A DNA stretch of 64,000 nucleotides from Blasia pusilla (GCA_050084515.1 CM114272.1:41912001-41976000), one strand, 5' to 3'. Positions 1-11,613 are shown, counted from the stretch's first letter. The notes: generated by a model from the letters alone, not told the origin. Translations and numbers: made by a program.

Positions 1-1
1 A

Positions 2-209
2 GGAAGTAGCAGATTTGGTTGGGCCTTTGCATGCACTGTGAAGCGCATTGCGGAACAAATGGTTGCTATGGGAGTCACCCATGGAGGCACAAGAGCATAT
101 AGTGCTTCTAGGACGAATTCTACCACCCTAATAAAGCAATTGAGAGAGCGGACTGGCGCGCCTATGAAGGATGTGAAGGCTACGTTGCAACAATGTGATT
201 TGGATCCAC
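2..209 (+). CDS. Mitochondrial elongation factor Ts, N-terminal exon (partial)
   Basis: The frame is open from the left edge of the window, so the true start lies upstream. Near residues 45-65 it carries LIKQLRERTGAPMKDVK, which matches the N-terminal UBA-like segment that opens EF-Ts proteins. EF-Ts is the guanine-nucleotide exchange factor for EF-Tu in organelle translation. The preceding stretch is rich in Arg, Ala, Ser and Thr, as expected for a mitochondrial presequence. Homology stops after CDLDP, and a GTATGT donor at 210-215 is the likely exon end (phase 1). The frame then runs into a stop at 239-241. I found no second EF-Ts exon in the next 4 kb before transposon sequence begins. The gene therefore either has a long intron leaving this region or is an orphaned exon. 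Family assignment is strong; gene integrity is uncertain. Confidence 0.75.
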
Positions 210-602
210 GTATGTGCATGGAATCTGCCTCAAGGAGCTGAATTTCATTACCTTCTCCTATAATTCTCCTTGCCCCATGGCGCATGAAGAATTTTCTGGA
301 ATCGTCTACTATCAATTGCAGACCCTTCTGTGCCTCGAATCCGTTCACTCACCACCAGGTGATCTCATGGTGGAGGTGGATGGGAAGAGGTGGTAGAATG
401 TCCGAGATTCGTGGGTTTTTTGATTTTTGCTGGTGCAAAGTTTCTTGTATTTTATGAACACATCACCCTAAACCCTAAACCTTTGCAGCCCATGTTTGTG
501 CGGCTGTGAACACCAAAAGAATGAATGTCTGAGGTATATGAGATCGTTCCTCTGAATCCGTTCATTCGAATGAATGGTATGCAGAATGACGACGCTTTGG
601 AG

Positions 603-604
<2 letters not shown>
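210..604. other. Presumed intron or flank of the EF-Ts exon, with telobox-like motif
   Basis: No EF-Ts homology continues here. A double ACCCTAAACCCTAAACC motif lies at 465-481, followed by TTTGCAG that resembles a 3' splice site at 488. The sequence after that AG does not encode EF-Ts. Teloboxes are common near plant translation-machinery genes, but its role here is unproven. Confidence 0.3.

Positions 605-637
<33 letters not shown>
605..637. repeat. (AG)n microsatellite, about 16 units
   Basis: A perfect AG dinucleotide run is visible at 605-637. It lies in non-coding sequence after the EF-Ts exon. Confidence 0.95.
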
Positions 638-639
<2 letters not shown>

Positions 640-3600
640 AGTGGTGCTCATGTGAATGCGGAAACCTGAAACTCGGGCAACAGATTTGCGTGACTTCGAT
701 CGCTTGGTGCATCCCAGGGCTACCTTGCATTGGCGCTCACTTGAACTAATCCTCCTCTTTGTAGCAGAGGTAATCTAAATATTGAGAGCCTCAGTGACAA
801 GCCTGCGTTGAACATGCACATTACTCTGTAAGATTCAATGATTCGGAGTGGCTAGGTAGTCTTTCCGTTAATGCACTAGAAATAAATATTACATGGTATC
901 GTAAGTGAGATCATCATCGCTTCTACGCACGATAAGCTAACCACCGTTGCATGATGTATATACCACTACTGCGAGACAATGAGGAGCTTCCGAGATAGTA
1001 GTTATCTAGAGATCCATCAATCCCATCGGTGGGGAGGAGTTCCAACAAAAAACCAAAGCAAATTTCCGAGGACCGGCGCCCAGAAACAGAAAGTCGAACA
1101 CTACAGGTTTGGTGCTCGCAACTCCAACCCTTGCAAAATCCACAATCTGGAGACGGCACACCTTAAAGGAGACAGAGAAAGGTTACATGGACCGTGGTAT
1201 CCACATGGGAAAATCACAACGGAACTTCCACATGGACCCAGCCGTCCGCCATACCCTCCACACTTCCCTTCCCTAAACCAGGGAGCTCAACATGCCGCTC
1301 CGGCCCCGGCCGAGCCTCCCCCGGCCCTCCGCACTTTGGACTCCCGCGTGTTCAAGCTCTGTTCAAAATGCTACAAGACAAACATGCGGGGTAACTGCGC
1401 TCGGCCCAATGAATCCGGAAATCGAACAAACTATCCGAGCCTTCATTTGCCTACGCCTTCACGAACCCTGGCTGCCGCCAATGCATGCCGTCCAAGCCCT
1501 CACCACGTGTCGGGTCTTCATTCGTCATCCATCGACTAGGTCCTATGACCTGTCCCACGCGCCACTCAACTGTTACTGTCCATGCTCCTTCTACTCCTCG
1601 TTACGTTGTTTACGTCTTACGAGCATCCTTGTGGCGCGGGCACGTGATCACCAACTCCCTTCACGCGAGCTGCTTGCTCTCCGGTTCAATCTTGAGTCAG
1701 CCTACACGGAAATTGGGAAGGGTGGTGTTTGAAGCCGCGGTTGAGTTATTTCAATTACTGATTATTCTAATTCTTTAAGGGGAATCAAATTTGGGAATAT
1801 TTAGCCTTCTTAATTTAATAATATCAAAAGTCTAACACTCGTGATCCACAAAATAAGGGCTTTTAGGGGACTAGTCATTTTTAGTAACTAATTAATACTA
1901 TAGTATGCCACCTAGGCCTCTCTAGTTACATGTAGTTGTATTGGATTTCAATTGTAAGCGACTAACAAGTTACGTCCACGTCCTTTATGCACTAATCTAG
2001 TCATTTATAATGCCATGTCATTACTTTATAATTATTTTATATATTTTTTTAAAAAAAATATAGAAAGAAAATTTCATGTCATATTCTCTAATCATTCTTA
2101 GTAACGAATTAATACTATATTCTGCCATCTATGACTCTTTAGTTAGAAGTAGTTATATTTTAGTTGTATTGGACTTTAGTTAAAAGTGACTTAGTGCTAA
2201 ATTCACCATATTCCTTCTAGTGGTAATATCCTATAAAATATTCAACTCTGGCCACTATGGGTTAAATCACATGCTATGTGTTACCTATCCCTTTTCTTGG
2301 GCAACTTTGAGTATAGATGTTACAATTGAGCCAGGAAGAACAACTAATCGAGCAGATGGATTAGGTAATTCAAGCAGGCACTTGTAGTCCTTATAAAGAT
2401 CATACACAACGAGATTTGTAACAAGGACTGGTTTGATGCTATCTATTATGGATCCAAATTTGTCTCTTGAAGCTGATTCAAGGTTCCAAGAAATAAGAGG
2501 GGAATCCAACACTGATGTAGGGTTGAAAAACCCCCTCTAGATGCCATTGAATTTGCTAACAATACCAATTTTGGAGTCCACGATAGAGAGAAGCTGTAAA
2601 TGAAGAGCATTGGGTGATAAAATGCTCCGTATATAAGCGGGTATCATATACATATTCAACCAGTCTGAGGTTGATCAGTTGTACAAAGATCACAGACATA
2701 GAATTCTCCCTCCCGGGGGATTATATACGATATGAGAAACCCATTAGAGAGTGCATATGGAGGATAAACTGATGACTTAACGGTGCACATGTGGGTACAA
2801 AGCGTCGAGTAAATTACAACACCCACAACACTGCATATTGGGTATGAATTTGTTGCAAATATCTTCCCATTTTGAAAGAAGGTTCTGTGCTATCGACATT
2901 GGTAATACACAGGTTTGCATGCTAGTTTAGACTTGAGTATCAGTCTTTTCCGTGCATGTGCTCTATGTTGTTGTAAACAAGATTTTCTTAACATTATCCT
3001 TTTGGCTCTTGCGTTAGTGGATGGCTAATCTGTTCCAACCTGCAAATGTATGCTATTGATCATGTTAGTCCCTCCCTGTAGTGGCTCTTGTCATGGATGC
3101 CCGAGGCATTTCTAAAGATGGAACAATGCTTTAAGTAATTACCGAGTGTGTAAATGCTCGGATATCTCTAAGGCTTGCTAGGAGTGGTCAAAGGGTATAT
3201 GCCTTCTTACTTAATTTGGAGTTGAGGTAATTCTATTGGCTATCTGCAGTTGGTCACGCAGCTTCTCAATGTAAACTTAGGAACACTAATAAGAAATATG
3301 AGAGTACCCTTGTTGCATTAGGTAAAGTTGGAGCACGCATATAAAGTGAGCAAGTTACGGAGTGAGTGCTACAGTATTGTATGGTCATCAGAAGGATTAA
3401 ATCCAAGTCTGAAAACAAAGCTTCATACGAGTAGTATATGTATGGACTTCAACTTACCTGAAACTGAAATTCACAGACAAAAGCATAATAACTTAGGAGA
3501 TAGTGTTCAAAACTGAACCTTAGAATGTAGCGTTAAGAAGATAGCTTGAGAGTGAACTACTCCACACAAGCTTAAAAATTATCCTGTTAGGAGTAATCAA

Positions 3601-4280
3601 AATTCCATAGCACCCAGAGCGCAAAACAGATATTGCTCTATGATTCCTACCAAAAGCTTGCATAGTGGGAAAGCAAAACTAGTCTTGACAATGTCGAAAG
3701 TAAAGCCGAAACATAGTTGAAAAAGACGATGCAAGTGTAACATCGAAATCCTAGACTCGAAAATTCATTACTGCATTCAGATTTCTTGGACACGATCGGC
3801 AGCTCTATTCCTGCATTCTACTTTAACATGGAAGGCAAACTGATTAAACATCAATGAGGAGGGGAAAAACGGTGGGAAATCCAACCCCGATACAACTCTG
3901 AGGAAGAATTTCTTGACTTTCAGTTTTTGCAAGATCTACGCCACATTGGTAAGAGCAAATCGGAAATCTCAACAATTCAATTATCTCAAAATCGTGGACT
4001 ACTCTGCTCTCCCACCACCCAAATTATAATTCCCCGGGATCTTGCAACCGCAAGACAACCACTTAGTGTGAGGAACATTACAATATCATGATAGCCCTTG
4101 TATGAGAGTTTCTAGCCTAGAGCAAGTTATTTGAATGAAACGGAAGTCCTTACTCTAAATCATTGCTATGTAAATGACGAAGCCAAGAGATGAATTGTGA
4201 ATCACATAGGCATAATCATGAATCACATAGACATAGCTCATGGTAGTGTCTACCAATGCTTGATAAGAGACACCGGATTT
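638..4280. other. 3.6 kb without a recognised gene
   Basis: I see no protein family here. The part at 980-1730 is GC-richer with several overlapping short ORFs of low-complexity Pro/Ser/Arg composition, which I do not trust as genes. The part at 1740-2250 is AT-rich. Short ORFs at 2285-2512 (minus) and 3328-3516 (plus) have no recognisable motif. It may hold a promoter, intron or degraded transposon, but I cannot tell which. Confidence 0.4.
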
Positions 4281-4289
4281 CTGGTTAGC

Positions 4290-4534
4290 CTTGGACTAAC
4301 CAAAAAGTCTCTCCCAAGTCTCAGACGACTTGCCTATATTGGGAACCTAGGAATGAGGGAAGTTTGAGCTTGATGAGATGCCGAGTCAAGGACTCGGTGG
4401 GTTGGAAGGGCGGTTGACCCAAGCCAAACTAATGTGAGTGCGTTTGGGTATAGTTCGGCAATGAGAGGGTGTCCTACTGAACGTATGCTTCTGCAGCTCT
4501 AAGATTGACGTTCAAGGGGAGTAGGCGCACGACA
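4290..4534 (+). mobile_element. LTR 3'-end fragment, gypsy family B, plus orientation
   Basis: The stretch beginning TTGGACTAACC and ending GGCGCACGACA is homologous, in plus orientation, to the end of the family B LTR, whose minus copy ends at 27,485. The LTR end at 4534 is followed at once by internal pol sequence in the opposite orientation, so this is a rearranged junction and not an intact LTR-primer site boundary. Confidence 0.7.
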
Positions 4535-4545
4535 TACAGGGCCTT

Positions 4546-5478
4546 TGAAGGTGGTTGAGATTTGGGGATGACCTATATCTTATGATTGAAAACCCTATGT
4601 GGTGGCAACTCATTTGGAAGCTAATTCGTCAAGACATCACCAAACTCCTTTACTACTTTCTAGAGCAGTTCTGGGATTTCCCTTGAAGCTGAATCTTGAT
4701 ATCTACGTTTGTCGCTTGTAGCCTCCTCTACCTATCTCATCAAGCAGAGAAACCTATCTTCCAACTTAATCAAACTCCTCCTCATGATGGCATTCAACAA
4801 CTCTTTTTTCATAGGAAGCTCTTGAACCAACCTCACGTGCAATTGTTTGCCTTTCACTAGGACACTCAACTTCAATAGTCTTTGCCTCAACTCATATGAA
4901 TCCAAGAATGTGTTCCCCAAGACACCCTTAATGCCATCCATCTTGCACATATTGAAATTCTCCTTCAACTCAAATACTCTACATCCTATGGTCAATCCCA
5001 AGACTAACTCGGAAGTCCGATGAGACTTCCCTCAAGCAAAGCCTACTTAGATGAGCTCGTCTGCCCTAGAGGTTGAAAAACCCAACTCCTTCATGATTCT
5101 CCAACTCAAGAAGGAGTGCAAAGCACTTGTATCCATGAGCAACATTACATCGCAATGAGCAATCTTGGATCTTAGGAACACAAAATTGGGCGTCCTCTTG
5201 GTGACTTGAAGGGACTTCTACAGACCTCCTGCCAAAAAATTCTTAGTAGCAAACGCAATCATACCCCCATAACTAACCTTCGGCTTGAAGCATCCTTTTT
5301 CCATCCTTTTGCCATGAGCCTAGGTTTTCCACAGTTGTAGCATATCACCTTGCCATTTCCCGATTTCAGATGCTTTTGGCTTCGCATGGAGTTTGACTCT
5401 TTTCATTGTTGGGGTAAGAGACTCTCCTTGGTCAAACTCACCTCACTACATCCCCTCTTGGAGTGGGGGTGAGTTTGT
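4546..5478 (-). pseudogene. Gypsy family B gag-protease fragment
   Basis: On the minus strand, 4732-5001 encodes the C-terminal half of a retroviral-type aspartic protease (GVLGNTFLDSY, the family's ILGxDWL-like motif), nearly identical to 26,005-26,140. Around 5280-5350 the complement has a degraded CCHC zinc-knuckle segment (CYN.GK...MAKG), matching the one near 26,430. The 4550-4640 part matches 25,670-25,760. Order and spacing follow the fuller family B copy at 24-28.8 kb. No open frame spans the fragment, and reverse transcriptase is absent. It is a dead internal piece caught between two LTR fragments of opposite orientation. Confidence 0.75.
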
Positions 5479-6046
5479 CCAAGGACTAAATCCCAGCACC
5501 AAACTTCCAATCCATTTTATGCTCTTGAGTCGCCCCGCGGTGCCCCAAAGTGGGGTTCGAGTCCCAAGCATCCTTGGAGACTTTCCCCTTTACTAGTACT
5601 TCTGGGGATCCCCGCTCTGCCCCTACCTTTGGGGAAGAGATACTCGGGCCCCTCTTTTTGGCTCTCAATCCGACTTCCCATACAGTTGTTTTTGGCCAAT
5701 ATCTCAACCTTTGCTTGTGCGTTTGCTCAAATGTACCTTTAGAGCGTTGGAACTAGCTCTTCAAAATCTTTCCAACGCCACCTAACTTACCTCAAATGCA
5801 TCTTCAAACTAAAATTTATGTTGGAAAATATAGTCGAAAACCCTAAACGCTATTCAGGTCCTAAATATGGTTCTCACCTTGTAGCCACGTCTCGTCCTAA
5901 ACTCGACTCCTCTCAAGTCTAGGCTCGCGTTTGGTTCCGATTTCCTTAATCGCGGCCATAAAAGCATGAAACACCCAAAATGCTAGCCTCGCACTTATGT
6001 TTCCTAACATGTCTCTTCTTGAGACCTCTCCAAAGCGCAAACCATC
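5479..6046 (-). mobile_element. Partial LTR, gypsy family B, minus orientation
   Basis: This is homologous to 28,260-28,800 of the full minus-strand LTR. Shared landmarks are GAGTCGCCCC, the CTTACTAGTACTTCTGGGGA-like stretch and the CATGAAACACxxxAAACGCT segment. Both outer ends are missing: it starts inside the LTR, and at about 6047 it passes into a different repeat. Confidence 0.7.
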
Positions 6047-7390
6047 CTAGCGTTGTCGTGTTGAGAGCTTATCTTTGAGTAAGGGCGGACTTTCTAGTTG
6101 CGGTAGACGTGGTTGATGCAAGGTGAATTTTCTAAGAAGTTCTCCTTTTTCACTTTAAAATGATTATATAAATCCTTCATTCTCTGCCTGCATGCTGGCC
6201 TCCGAGCTCGTGCTAGCCCGCCTGGAGCCCACACCAACCCGTTTGGAGTCCGCACTTGTCCGTCCACAGCCCGTGCTAGCCCGCCTGGAGCCCACACCAA
6301 CCCGTTTGGAGTCCGCACTTGCCCGTCCACAGCCCGTGCCCAATCAACCGTGAGCCTGCGCTTGCCTGCCCTAGCCCACATCTGCCCGCCTCGAGCCCGC
6401 ACTTGCCCGTCTAAGCCCCCATCTTCAAGCCTAGACCACGTAGTTACCCGCCAAGATGCCCCCACCTTCCCGTTCGGTTCCCACACCTACTCACCCTAAC
6501 CCGCGCCGAATCAGCCCTCAGCCCACACCTGCCTGCCCTAGCGCGCGCTTGTGTTCCTCAATCCCACACCCACTCACCCTAAGCACGCCCTACGGACCAC
6601 GCAACGGATGCGGCCTCCGTCAGCCCGAGTCTAGATGGCAAATAATAAGGCGGGCTCAAGACGAGTGCGGGTATGGGGGCCACGCACGTCCGAAGAAATA
6701 TTTGGACTTGTCTGTTTCCGTGCAACCTTGCTAAACTCCCCTAAGATGACAAGTCACTCATCTCCACACATACCACATTCTATAAACCTCTCAAAGAATA
6801 AATCATGATCAAGTTACTCTCCCAAGAGGGTTAATCCACTCTCATTGGAAGAGCAAGCAAGCCCAAAGTCATCCACTCAAGACTGACACAAGAACGTGAG
6901 AAATGAAGTAGAAAGTGATGAACCCTTGAAGGTCCCTCCTCTTTATATACTCACAAGGGATCTACAAGAATACAAAATAGGGCTAATCTTATCTTGTGCC
7001 ACATGACTTCCTCTCAAGGCTTAGCCAATCAGATTTTCACATAAATAGATTACCTCTTATCTCTTCCAAAATATCCGCTTTTACTCACTTCATATCTTCC
7101 AAACTACCCCAACTACCCTAGCCACCAACCAAGACTACTTTTACTTTTTTTTCATTAATGCACCAACCCCACTACTTTACTTTTATTTATTATCTCAATG
7201 TCTCATTCATTACCTATTTTCCTAAAGTTGGGCTCGCATAAAACAGGCACCATAAAGAGGTTTAAACATGAAAAATCTATGTTCCTAATACTTAATGAGA
7301 GAGGAGTTTATATAATAGATAATTTTATTATACAACAGCATAAACCCGCTAGAGTTTGGATGTTTCCCTTGGCACGTGTTTGGTTATGAT
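6047..7390. repeat. Dispersed repeat C, copy A, interrupted by a GC-rich insert
   Basis: The segments at 6047-6180 and 6736-7380 match 20,170-20,300 and 20,830-21,460 closely. Shared landmarks are GCGGTAGA, GATGCAAGGTGAA, TTACTCTCCCAAGAGG and the TATA-like CTCTTTATATACTCACAAGG. The TATA-like stretch suggests an LTR or another transposon promoter, but I could not find terminal TG..CA ends or a primer site, so the class is open. Copy A differs from copy B by the GC-rich insert listed separately. Confidence 0.6.
6185..6735. mobile_element. GC-rich hAT-like non-autonomous insert with a 63-bp tandem duplication
   Basis: This block is absent from repeat C copy B. Its right end reads GACTTGTCTGTTTCCGTGCA ending CCTTG at 6735, whose complement CAAGGTTGCAC matches the terminal repeat of the small hAT-like family seen elsewhere in the window. 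Inside, a 63-bp unit starting GCTAGCCCGCCTGGAGCCC is repeated in tandem at 6212-6274 and 6275-6337. Open frames in it (such as 6094-6486 minus) come from the repeat and are not genes. The left terminus is not clear. Confidence 0.55.
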
Positions 7391-8750
7391 GGTCGGGATA
7401 CTTATTCCCTAAGGTATATCTAGACTTCTTTGAAACTTTCAAGGAAACTAAAGCAGGGACGAGAAGCCCAATCAACCCTTTTAACTGGTTCTTAGACCCT
7501 CTCGATATATCATACCTTCTTGCAAAAGAAGGTATTTCTAATTTTCATCCTTTTCTTGTCTTGATTTTGTCTTAATGAAAGATTTAGGAATTTAGACTTC
7601 ATCCTCAAAGTGGATCCAAGTATATTACAAGATCTCAAGGAAAATGAAGTTGTCATAAAAAACCCAAAAATATTAAGCTGGTTTTTGGACCGGCGCAATC
7701 TACTTTCCATCTTTTTCAAGGATTTAATCTTAATACTTTGGATACTTGATCTTTAAGGTGTTTCTATACTTTGTGAAAATTTTCAAGAAAAATTGACTTG
7801 TGACGAAGAGCCCAAAATTCTATGGGCCGTCCAATGGATCCATCATTTTTTTTTTCCCAAATATCATAACTTGACATGAAACTTTCGCTCTCTTGGTAGT
7901 TTGGAAATTTTTCATAACTTGCCTATAAAACTCTTTGGAAAATTAAAGTGCAAAAGAATATTTTCTCCTCAAAATTGTACTTTTCAATTTGAGCTTCAAA
8001 GTAAAAAATTACTTTATTATCGAGACTGTTACAAAAATGAATATTTATAAAATAACATTCGCTACAACTTCAACTCAATCATTAACTTCACCAATCACTC
8101 TACTACTCTAGGTCTATGATTGGGCCCGGTGGATTTAGATACAGGTGGTTATTTGGCGGCTCAAGAGTTCTAAGCCGGATGGATCAGTGAAGATTTTGTA
8201 TTGTAATTCTTTCATCATCGGAAGAAAAGTATGAAATATCCATGCCATTATTGATAGATTGAGAGTTGTGAACAACACGTATGTGAACCTCATAATGACC
8301 AAGCTCATCTATTGAGTCCACTCTTCCAATATTCAAGGATTTTGGAGAAGAATTCCTTCATGATTCACTAGATCTGGTGGATTAATTTTGAATTCCTATC
8401 AGTACGACAATATGAGGGTTGTAAGTAGTGTTAGTAGAAATGCTACTTATATGCGCTTGGATTGAAGTCCTTTCTTGTTGCTCTTCATCATGCCCTCAAT
8501 TCAATATTTTACTGCATGGTCAAAGTTTATATTGTCACCTATATGGATATCCTACCTCCCTTTTGTATCATATATTCCACATAGCACATCCACATCCTCT
8601 AGGGCCTCATCTTGTGAGTCGAGGTTATCTTGATGATTACCATCATGGCTTCTTGCGTGTAAGCTACACTCACTACCATCTTCTACAACCCTTTTAGTTT
8701 GTTCTTGTCCATCCTTTTTAGAGAAGTATCGCTTGTTTCTATTTCCGAAA
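7391..8750. other. AT-rich region with degenerate internal repeats, no recognised gene
   Basis: Three loosely similar stretches near 7413, 7610 and 7757 share the pattern GTxTxTCTAxACTTxxTGAAAxTTTCAAGGAAA followed by 'GAGAAGCCCAA'-like text. They look like a decayed tandem repeat of about 170 bp. No protein motif was seen in 7391-8750. The part nearest 8750 may be the 3' flank of the hAT remnant that follows. Confidence 0.3.
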
Positions 8751-8756
8751 AATACT

Positions 8757-9247
8757 CTTGTCTCCAAACCTTAAGTTTGTTTAGATATACACCAAATCCG
8801 TGCCACGCTCGTGGATCAATTTATTCCTATGCTTATTCTTGATAAAACCATATTTATTCCAATTTCTCTCCGTTGAAGAGGAAGAGACCACTTGTGCTAA
8901 TATGGACTTAGCCACAGAGTGCAATGTTTGGGCACGTTGACCGTGTATGCTCCACCAATCAAAGGGCTAAGTGAATTGAAGACTTCCCTACCAAACTCAT
9001 CCACACATAGTTCCTGATGGTTCAAAAAGTTGCCCAACTCTTGCAAACAAGTATTTACATAAGAATTAGTCTCTATGATATTAAGGCAATGCATCTCCTT
9101 TGCATAGACTTTCAAATATTGTTTGAAATCTTTCATGCGCTTGTTATTTTAAGTGACATCTTGAATAATATCAAGAAGATTATCGCGACCCTCATAACCA
9201 AATACCCTCGTAACCAAAAAAGCGCCAAGCGAAACATCAAGCTGTAA
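8757..9247 (-). pseudogene. hAT-superfamily transposase, C-terminal dimerisation domain
   Basis: Read on the minus strand from 8966 to 8784, one frame gives PFDWWSIHG, then SILAQVVSSSSTERNW and LIHERGTDLVYI. This is the hAT C-terminal dimerisation (hATC) domain with its WW..HG, SSS.ERNW and RA/RGxDLVYI signatures. It ends in TAA at 8781-8783, with TNLRF after the stop, where intact hAT proteins usually read TNLR. The upstream part, 9136-8897, encodes a compatible alpha-helical region in another frame, so there is at least one frameshift near 8967. The rest of the transposase (BED finger, DDE core) is not visible. It is a dead remnant, but it shows that hAT elements have been in this genome. 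Confidence 0.8.
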
Positions 9248-9641
9248 AAGGCTCATGCTAGGATGGTTTGCGCATTAGAGTGGTCTCTTGGAAGAGACGC
9301 AAGAGATGAGACATGAGCAAGGTTGAGAATTTCATGTGTTTATGGTCACAACTAGGAAACCTAAACCAAACGTGAACCAAGACTTGAAAGGAGTGAAATA
9401 TGGGAAGTTGGTTGTCAAAGAGGTGAGAGCCAGATTTGAAACGTGACTAGTGTTTGGGGTTTTGACTCTATCTCACGCCATAACTTTTAGTCCCGAGATG
9501 CATTTGGGACAAGTAAGATGGCGTTAGAAAGCTTGTGCAAAGCCAGTTTCATTGAACTAAGGTTATCAAAAAATGCAGAAGCAAAGGCTGAGAAACTTCC
9601 AAAAATGAATATATTGGGAGTTGGGTTCAAGGCCAAAATGT
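9184..9641 (+). mobile_element. Family B LTR, first stacked copy (5' part only)
   Basis: It begins GCGACCCTCATAACCAAA and runs parallel to 9642-10,090 (shared landmarks TGGTCTCTTGGAAGAGACxCAAGAGA and CGTGACTAGTGTTTGGG). It stops at GGGTTCAAGGCCAAAA, exactly where a new LTR start, TGTGACCCTC, appears. It is the 5' part of an LTR joined head-to-tail to the next. Confidence 0.65.
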
Positions 9642-10640
9642 TGTGACCCTCATAACCAAACAAGTGCCAAGCAGAACATCCGAAATTTAGCGGGCTAACG
9701 CTAGGATAATTTATGCGTTGGAATGGTCTCTTGGAAGAGACACAAGAGACACAAGAGATGAGACACAAACAAGATTGAGCGTTTTATGCATTTATGATTG
9801 TGACTAGGAAACCTGGACCAAACGTGAACCAAGACTTGAGAGGAGGCGAGTCTAAGAAGGTTGGTTGCCAAAGAGGTAAGAACCACATTTGGAACGTGAC
9901 TAGTGTTTGGGATTTTGGTGGTATTTTAGACCATAAATTCTCATCCCAATATGAATTTGGGAAAAATAAGATAACATTGGAAAGCTCATGCAAAGTGGGT
10001 TGGAACGCATCAAAGATCTCAACAAACACACAAGCAGAGGCTGAGATATTGGCCAAAATTGACTGTCTAGGGAATAGGGTTGAGGGCCAAAAAGGAGGGC
10101 TTGATTGTCTCTTCCAAAAAAGTAGGGGGAGGATGGGAATTCCCAAAATTACTAGTAAGGGGGAAGGTCTCCAAGAGTGCTTGGAACTTGAATCCCACTT
10201 TGGGACGCGGTGAGGCGACCCAAGGGCATGGAAGGGATCAAGAGTTTTGGCGTTGGGATTTGAAGTCAAAACCAAGTCCAATAAAATGGATTTTGGAGGT
10301 CCCTAATGGATTCCAACTCACGACTAATTTAGTTGGTTCTCGATTAGGGGGCTCATGCAAGGTCCATTGAACTGTTGTGACCACTAGGTGCGCAAACATT
10401 GTTTTAGATGCTTGGACTAACCAGAAAGTATATCCCAAGTCTCACAAGAATTTCCCGTGTTGTGAAGCTACGAATTAGGAAAGGTTGAGCTTGATGAGGT
10501 AATGAGTTGAGAACTTGGTGGATTGGAAGAGTGATTGACCCACACCATATTAATGTGAGTGTGTTTGGATGCAGATCGATAGTGAGATCGTGTTCCAGTG
10601 AATGTACGCTTCCGCAACACTAAAGATTGATGTCCAAGAG
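9642..10640 (+). mobile_element. Family B LTR, second stacked copy
   Basis: It starts TGTGACCCTCATAACC at 9642, the same start as the minus LTR at 28,845 (TGTAACCCTC). It extends through the TTGAGCTTGATGAGGT segment to AAGATTGATGTCCAAG at about 10,640, where the usual LTR end (GGCGCACGACA) is missing. Another LTR fragment follows directly. Confidence 0.65.
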
Positions 10641-11611
10641 CAAAGAACGTTAGAAGTACTAGTAAGGGGAAAGATGTCTTAGAGTGCTTGGGACTCGAAG
10701 TCATTTTTGTGCAACCATTTTTGTGCAACCATGCCCTCGGTTCTCTAAGACATCTTTGTCTTAGAGAACTAAGACAAAGATGAACTCCATGTCCGTCCTA
10801 TGGAAGGACTTGTCCATATGGGCCCCACCTTTCCCTTCTTTATGCTTCGCATTACTTGTCTACGTATTCCATACTCCCCCATTTCTTCCTCCCTCCACCT
10901 CCACTCCATTCTCCCTCATTGCTCCACTCATCCTTGCCTTGGCTTTCATCATGGACTATAAGTGTGGGTTCCATCTCTTAGAACCCATGTCCGTGGACAT
11001 ATCCAAATTTCTCCATCCATGTCCGTCCTAAGGAAAGACTTGTCCATTTTTGTGCAACCATGCCCTCGGTGCTCCAAGACATCTTTCCTCTTACTAGTAC
11101 TTCTAACATTCTTTGCTCTTGGACCCCTTACAAGTCCTTCCATAGGACGGACATGGAGTTTGTCCACATGCAACCTTTACGAAGGGGCGACCCAAGGGCA
11201 TGGAATGGATTGGGAGTTTTGATGTTGGGATTCGAAACCCAAACCAAATCCAATAGAGTGGAATCCGTAGGCTCCTATTGGATTCCAGCTCGCAACTTAC
11301 TTAGTTGAGTCTCAATTTTGGGCTCATGCAAGGTTCATTGGATAGTTGAGATCTCTAGGTGCTTAGACTAACCAAAAAGTCTGTCCCAAGTCTTGGAAGA
11401 CTTTCCCGTGTTGGGAAGCGAGGAACTAGGAAGGTTGAGCTTGATGAGGTGCAAAGTTGAGAACTTGGTGGGTTGGAAGGCTGATTGACCTTACCCAAAC
11501 CAGACCAATATGAGTGTGTTTCGATGTAGATTAGTAGTGAGAGCATTTCCTATTGAACGTATGCTTCTACACCACTAAAGACTGACGTTGAAGAGGAGTG
11601 AGCACACAACA
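10641..11611 (+). mobile_element. Family B LTR, third stacked copy with a hAT-like insertion and an inverted piece
   Basis: LTR text resumes at 10,650 (AGAAGTACTAGTAAGGGGAAA) and ends ..CACACAACA at 11,611, just before a primer-binding site, so this is the true LTR end. Between about 10,760 and 11,065 sits a copy of the small hAT-like family (CCGTCCTATGGAAGGACTTG left part, CATCATGGACTATAAG core, GGAAAGACTTGTCC right part). From 11,062 to 11,110 an LTR stretch reappears inverted (CTCTTACTAGTACTTCTAAC). The insertion therefore rearranged its host LTR. Confidence 0.6.
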
Positions 11612-11613
11612 CG

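Noticed and set aside
465-481. ACCCTAAACCCTAAACC as a telomere or interstitial telomere
   Set aside because: Only two units; a telobox-like motif is the more modest reading.
979-1539. 186-codon plus-strand ORF
   Set aside because: Low-complexity Pro/Ser/Arg/His composition, overlapped by several other frames of similar length, no motif; GC-rich chance ORF.
2285-2512. 75-codon minus-strand ORF with fairly protein-like composition
   Set aside because: No family recognised and no neighbouring exon support.
6094-6486. 130-codon minus-strand ORF with repeated VDGQVRTPNGLVWAPGG
   Set aside because: Produced by the 63-bp tandem duplication (63 is a multiple of 3) in a non-coding GC-rich insert.
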